DNA from: Deltaproteobacteria bacterium | GTDB lineage: Bacteria > Desulfobacterota > Desulfarculia > Adiutricales > Adiutricaceae | Length of the DNA stretch: 6,640 nucleotides | Assembly (NCBI GenBank): GCA_031277995.1 | Contig: JAITLH010000010.1 | Coordinates: 1 to 6,640 of the forward strand | Direction of reading: 5' to 3' | In this document: piece after piece, positions 4,013-6,640 of the stretch | Numbering within the stretch: position 1 is the first letter of the stretch | Layout: each line of letters opens with the position of its first letter | The notes under the pieces: generated by a model | Databases searched by the model: none | Seen by the model: only the letters and a program-made list of their open reading frames with translations | Told to the model about the DNA's origin: nothing | Program-made: the position numbers and the translations under genes

Positions 4013-6640
4013 ATGATTAAACGCGTATTTGGTTTCTTTACTCGCTTTGGCGGTTATTTGCGGGAGGCCGGGGTGGTCACCTTGGCCATGCTGGTTATTT
4101 TGGTGGCTTTAATTTGGCTATTGGGGCCAACGATTAGCGTCTCGGGAAAGCAGATCCTGGGAAGTTTCAACGCCAGGTTGGCCGCGACCATTGGGCTTTT
4201 TGTCCTATGGTTACTTTTCATGGGCGCCTATAAGTCGATAAATGGCAAGATCGAAAATAAGGATCCGGAAAAATTAGCCAATAAACAAAAGAGGGCCGAG
4301 GCCAAAAAACGCGAAAAACTTGAGAGAAACCGGACCAGGCAAACCATCAAGGAAACCGTTACCACGATTGAGACCTCAAGTTATTTTGGGCCGGAAGGCA
4401 GGTCGAGATATTCGCTGCCTTGGTATCTGGTCATCGGCTCAAACGATAGCGGCAAAACCTTGGCCCTTTTAAATTCCGGCCAAAAATTTCCCATAAACGA
4501 GCAGGCCGATCGTAACCTCTATAAGCTAAACGCCACGGTCAGCCCCGAGGTCCTGTTTGGAAACCAGGCCATTTACGTCGATACCCCGGGAGGGTATTTG
4601 GAGAAAGGTTCTGGGGGAAACGGCGAAGGGCCTTTTGCCGACTTACTTACGGCTTTGTATAAGGCCAGGCCCGCGAGGCCCATTAACGGCGTCATCGTGA
4701 CCTTAAGCCTTAGGGATTTGATGTTGGAAGATCAAAGCGTTTACGAGCATTTGGCCCGGGTCACGAGGGATCGCCTGACCGAGGTGTTAAAGACCCTCAA
4801 AACCCAGGTGCCGGTCTATCTGCTTTTGACCAAAACCGACGCAGTTCCGGGCTTTTTCACGTTTTTCTCGGGTTTGTCGAGGGCCGAACGCGAGCAGATT
4901 TTCGGCTTCCATAACGTCAAGGGGCCCATGGAACCGGGCCGGGTTAGGGCCGAGGTGGCCGATCTTTTAAAAACCTTAAATAGCCAAGTCTTTCCCAAGA
5001 TGCACCATGAAAGGGATCTGGCGGCGAGGGGCGATATCCTAAATTTCCCCCGGGAACTGGAAAAACTCTCGGCCAAGCTTGAGGATTTCATCTCCGAGGC
5101 CTTTGGGCCGTCTCGTTACCACCCTGAGGTCATGTTTAGGGGCTTTTTCTTTACCTGCTCGGTAAGCGCCCAAAACGCCCTGGAAGAAGCCGACAAAAAT
5201 GGCGAGTGGTCGTTTCAAACCGGGTACCAGCCGTCCTTGGGCGAATACGCCAAGGGCTTTTTTCTCTCCAAGGTTTTTACCGAGGCCATCATCCCCGAAG
5301 CCGGGTTGGCCATGGATGATCGGAAAAAATTCGCCGGGTTCCGCTTTAGTGACCGGGCCGCAAAGGTGGCCATTTTCGCCCTCATGATAGGGTGCGCCTT
5401 TCTTTTGGCCCTAAGTTTTAACTTCAATTACTCAAAGCTACATGATCTTGAGCTTATCGGCTCCGAGATTTCGGCCAAGATCAGAGAAAACCAGAGCCCC
5501 GAGGGCGCCAAGTACGTTTTGCCCGAGCTTAAGGGTTTTCAAACGGCCCTAAACGTTTTTAACCCGGAGAAGGACTCTAAACTCAAATACGGTTTGGGTC
5601 TCTACAAAGGCGAAAAGGCCAGAAACGTCGTTGGCCAGGCTTACAAAGGCGATCTTAACGAGAGGTTTTTAAGCCTCATCCGCGCCGACGCCGCCCGGCA
5701 GGTGGAAAACTCCCTAGGGAATATCGGGGAGCTAAAAAAGAACCTACGGGCCTACTTGATGCTCTGCCAGCCCGAACGGCTGGACGGCGCTTTTCTTTCC
5801 GGCTGGGAAGAAGAGCGCTGGTCGAGGCAATACCAAGGGGAGGCCGAGGCCCAAAACGAACTAAAGGGCCAGTTGGCCGCCCTAATCTCCTACGGGATAG
5901 AGCCCAGCGAACCTGACTACGCCCTTTTGGAAAGGGCCCGCCAGGCCATGTTCCAATTGCCTTTGGCCGAACTTGCCTACGATCAGGTCAAAGAGGAAGC
6001 CGCCCTTTCGGCCCGGGCTCCCTTTACCTTCCAGAGGGCCTTGGGCGAAAGCCTATCCCCCTTTGACGGCGACGATTTCCCCATACCCTTTTTGTATACC
6101 CGGGCCGGTTTCGAAGAATACCTAACCCAGCGTACCCCCCAGATCATTAAGGAGCTTACTTCCGACAGCTGGGTCTTTGGCGTAAGCGAAAACGATTCGG
6201 GCCTCTCCCTAAGCGAGCTTGACGTCTCGAGGATCCAAGGCGAGGTCGGGACCCTTTACTACCGCGATTACATCGAGTATTGGAGTCAGGCCCTAAAGGC
6301 CCTAACCGTCCCCCTGCCCCAAAACCTGGCCGAGGCCGCCCAAAAGGCCCAAGGGCTAACCTCCGGCCCCTCCCCGGCGGTCCTAGTCCTACGGGAACTT
6401 CGCTACAACGCCAACCTCGTCGCCCCCAGCCCCAAGCCCCCGGCCGCCCCCGTAACCGCCCAAGCCGCCGCCGAGCCGGCGGCCGATCCGGCCGCGGCCA
6501 ATGCCGCCCCTGACGGGGTCGGCCCCGAAAACGCGCCCGCCGCCGGTTCCCAGGATCGCGCCCAAAACGGCCCCCAAAACGGCCCCCAAAACGCCAACGA
6601 CGACGGCGCCGAGCCCAGGCCCCAAGGGGACGCCTTATCG
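4013..6640 (+). CDS. tssM: T6SS inner-membrane protein TssM (IcmF family), N-terminal 876 residues; 3' end outside window
   Basis: ATG 4013 opens a frame that stays open to the last base, so the C-terminus is missing; family members are commonly 1100-1300 residues. TssM spans the inner membrane and periplasm and bridges TssL to TssJ. Two N-terminal helices (about 20-38 and 56-73) form a hairpin, followed by a Lys/Glu-rich linker. The cytoplasmic GTPase-like domain has an intact Walker A, GSNDSGKT (142-149), a G3-like DTPGG (190-194) and a G4-like TKTD (273-276) followed by AVPGF. A third membrane helix lies at about 452-471, and the periplasmic IcmF-related region follows, including YYRDYIEYW near residue 750. 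From residue 804 to the window end the sequence is Ala/Pro/Gln/Asn-rich and probably disordered; similar variable linkers occur at this point in other TssM proteins. The TssJ-binding C-terminal domain would lie beyond the window. The start follows the tssL stop by three bases with only a weak upstream GAG, which suggests translational coupling. Confidence 0.93.
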   Translation, partial: MIKRVFGFFTRFGGYLREAGVVTLAMLVILVALIWLLGPTISVSGKQILGSFNARLAATIGLFVLWLLFMGAYKSINGKIENKDPEKLANKQKRAEAKKREKLERNRTRQTIKETVTTIETSSYFGPEGRSRYSLPWYLVIGSNDSGKTLALLNSGQKFPINEQADRNLYKLNATVSPEVLFGNQAIYVDTPGGYLEKGSGGNGEGPFADLLTALYKARPARPINGVIVTLSLRDLMLEDQSVYEHLARVTRDRLTEVLKTLKTQVPVYLLLTKTDAVPGFFTFFSGLSRAEREQIFGFHNVKGPMEPGRVRAEVADLLKTLNSQVFPKMHHERDLAARGDILNFPRELEKLSAKLEDFISEAFGPSRYHPEVMFRGFFFTCSVSAQNALEEADKNGEWSFQTGYQPSLGEYAKGFFLSKVFTEAIIPEAGLAMDDRKKFAGFRFSDRAAKVAIFALMIGCAFLLALSFNFNYSKLHDLELIGSEISAKIRENQSPEGAKYVLPELKGFQTALNVFNPEKDSKLKYGLGLYKGEKARNVVGQAYKGDLNERFLSLIRADAARQVENSLGNIGELKKNLRAYLMLCQPERLDGAFLSGWEEERWSRQYQGEAEAQNELKGQLAALISYGIEPSEPDYALLERARQAMFQLPLAELAYDQVKEEAALSARAPFTFQRALGESLSPFDGDDFPIPFLYTRAGFEEYLTQRTPQIIKELTSDSWVFGVSENDSGLSLSELDVSRIQGEVGTLYYRDYIEYWSQALKALTVPLPQNLAEAAQKAQGLTSGPSPAVLVLRELRYNANLVAPSPKPPAAPVTAQAAAEPAADPAAANAAPDGVGPENAPAAGSQDRAQNGPQNGPQNANDDGAEPRPQGDALS
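6562..6593 (+). repeat. 12-base tandem repeat, about 2.7 copies, in tssM
   Basis: The unit CCAAAACGGCCC occurs perfectly at 6562-6573 and 6574-6585, then partially (first eight bases) at 6586-6593. The unit length is a multiple of three, so copy changes would keep the tssM frame. It encodes a QNGP-type peptide repeat in the disordered periplasmic linker of TssM. Confidence 0.8.

Noticed and set aside
3799..4020. Plus-strand 73-codon frame overlapping the 3' end of tssL
   Set aside because: It is an alternative frame of tssL; its Arg/Pro-rich product partly results from the inverted repeat, and it has no clear ribosome site.
5234..5258. Imperfect inverted repeat around CCTTGGGCG...CGCCAAGG in tssM
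   Set aside because: It is short, with a bulge, inside a conserved coding region and with no T-run.
5767..5783. Small stem CCAGCC/GGCTGG in tssM
   Set aside because: Six pairs with a five-base loop in coding sequence are expected by chance.
6280..6513. Plus-strand 77-codon Pro/Arg/Gly-rich frame inside tssM
   Set aside because: It is a shifted reading of the C-rich low-complexity part of tssM, without independent coding evidence.

Overview
The window is a slice of a type VI secretion system (T6SS) locus. All five genes lie on the plus strand, almost end to end, in the order tagH (3' part), tssJ, tssK, tssL, tssM (5' part). The families were recognised from conserved motifs in the translations. 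No database search was run. T6SS, the outer-membrane lipoprotein and the inner-membrane proteins point to a Gram-negative bacterium. The DNA looks moderately GC-rich, but Leu CTA and Arg AGG codons are unusually common. The codon style might suit an environmental or gut Desulfobacterota-like lineage, but that placement is a weak inference.

Layout. 1-699 is the C-terminal domain of a TagH/Fha-type scaffold whose FHA domain would lie upstream. Its stop overlaps a possible GTG start of tssJ, whose better-supported start is ATG 705. TssJ is an outer-membrane lipoprotein with extra sequence at both ends. After a 62-base gap comes a standard-length tssK (1646-2971), the baseplate adaptor. A strong intrinsic-terminator-like hairpin with a T-run begins directly after the tssK stop (2972-3021). 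tssL follows (about 3074-4009) and encodes the DotU-type inner-membrane protein with one C-terminal membrane helix. tssM starts three bases after tssL and is open to the window end (4013-6640). The visible 876 residues carry two N-terminal helices, a GTPase-like domain with an intact P-loop, a third helix and part of the periplasmic region, ending in an Ala/Pro/Gln-rich stretch. No stretch longer than about 100 bases lacks a gene.

How the genes work together. TssJ, TssL and TssM form the envelope-spanning membrane complex, TssK docks the baseplate onto the TssL/TssM cytoplasmic side, and TagH-type proteins regulate assembly, often through Thr phosphorylation. The gene content is known biology, and I see no evidence for a new system. 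What stands out lies in the nucleic acid: a 54-base near-perfect inverted repeat inside the tssL coding sequence (3896-3949, with a perfect 22-base palindrome at its core) and the terminator-like hairpin inside the gene cluster. These two structures bracket tssL.
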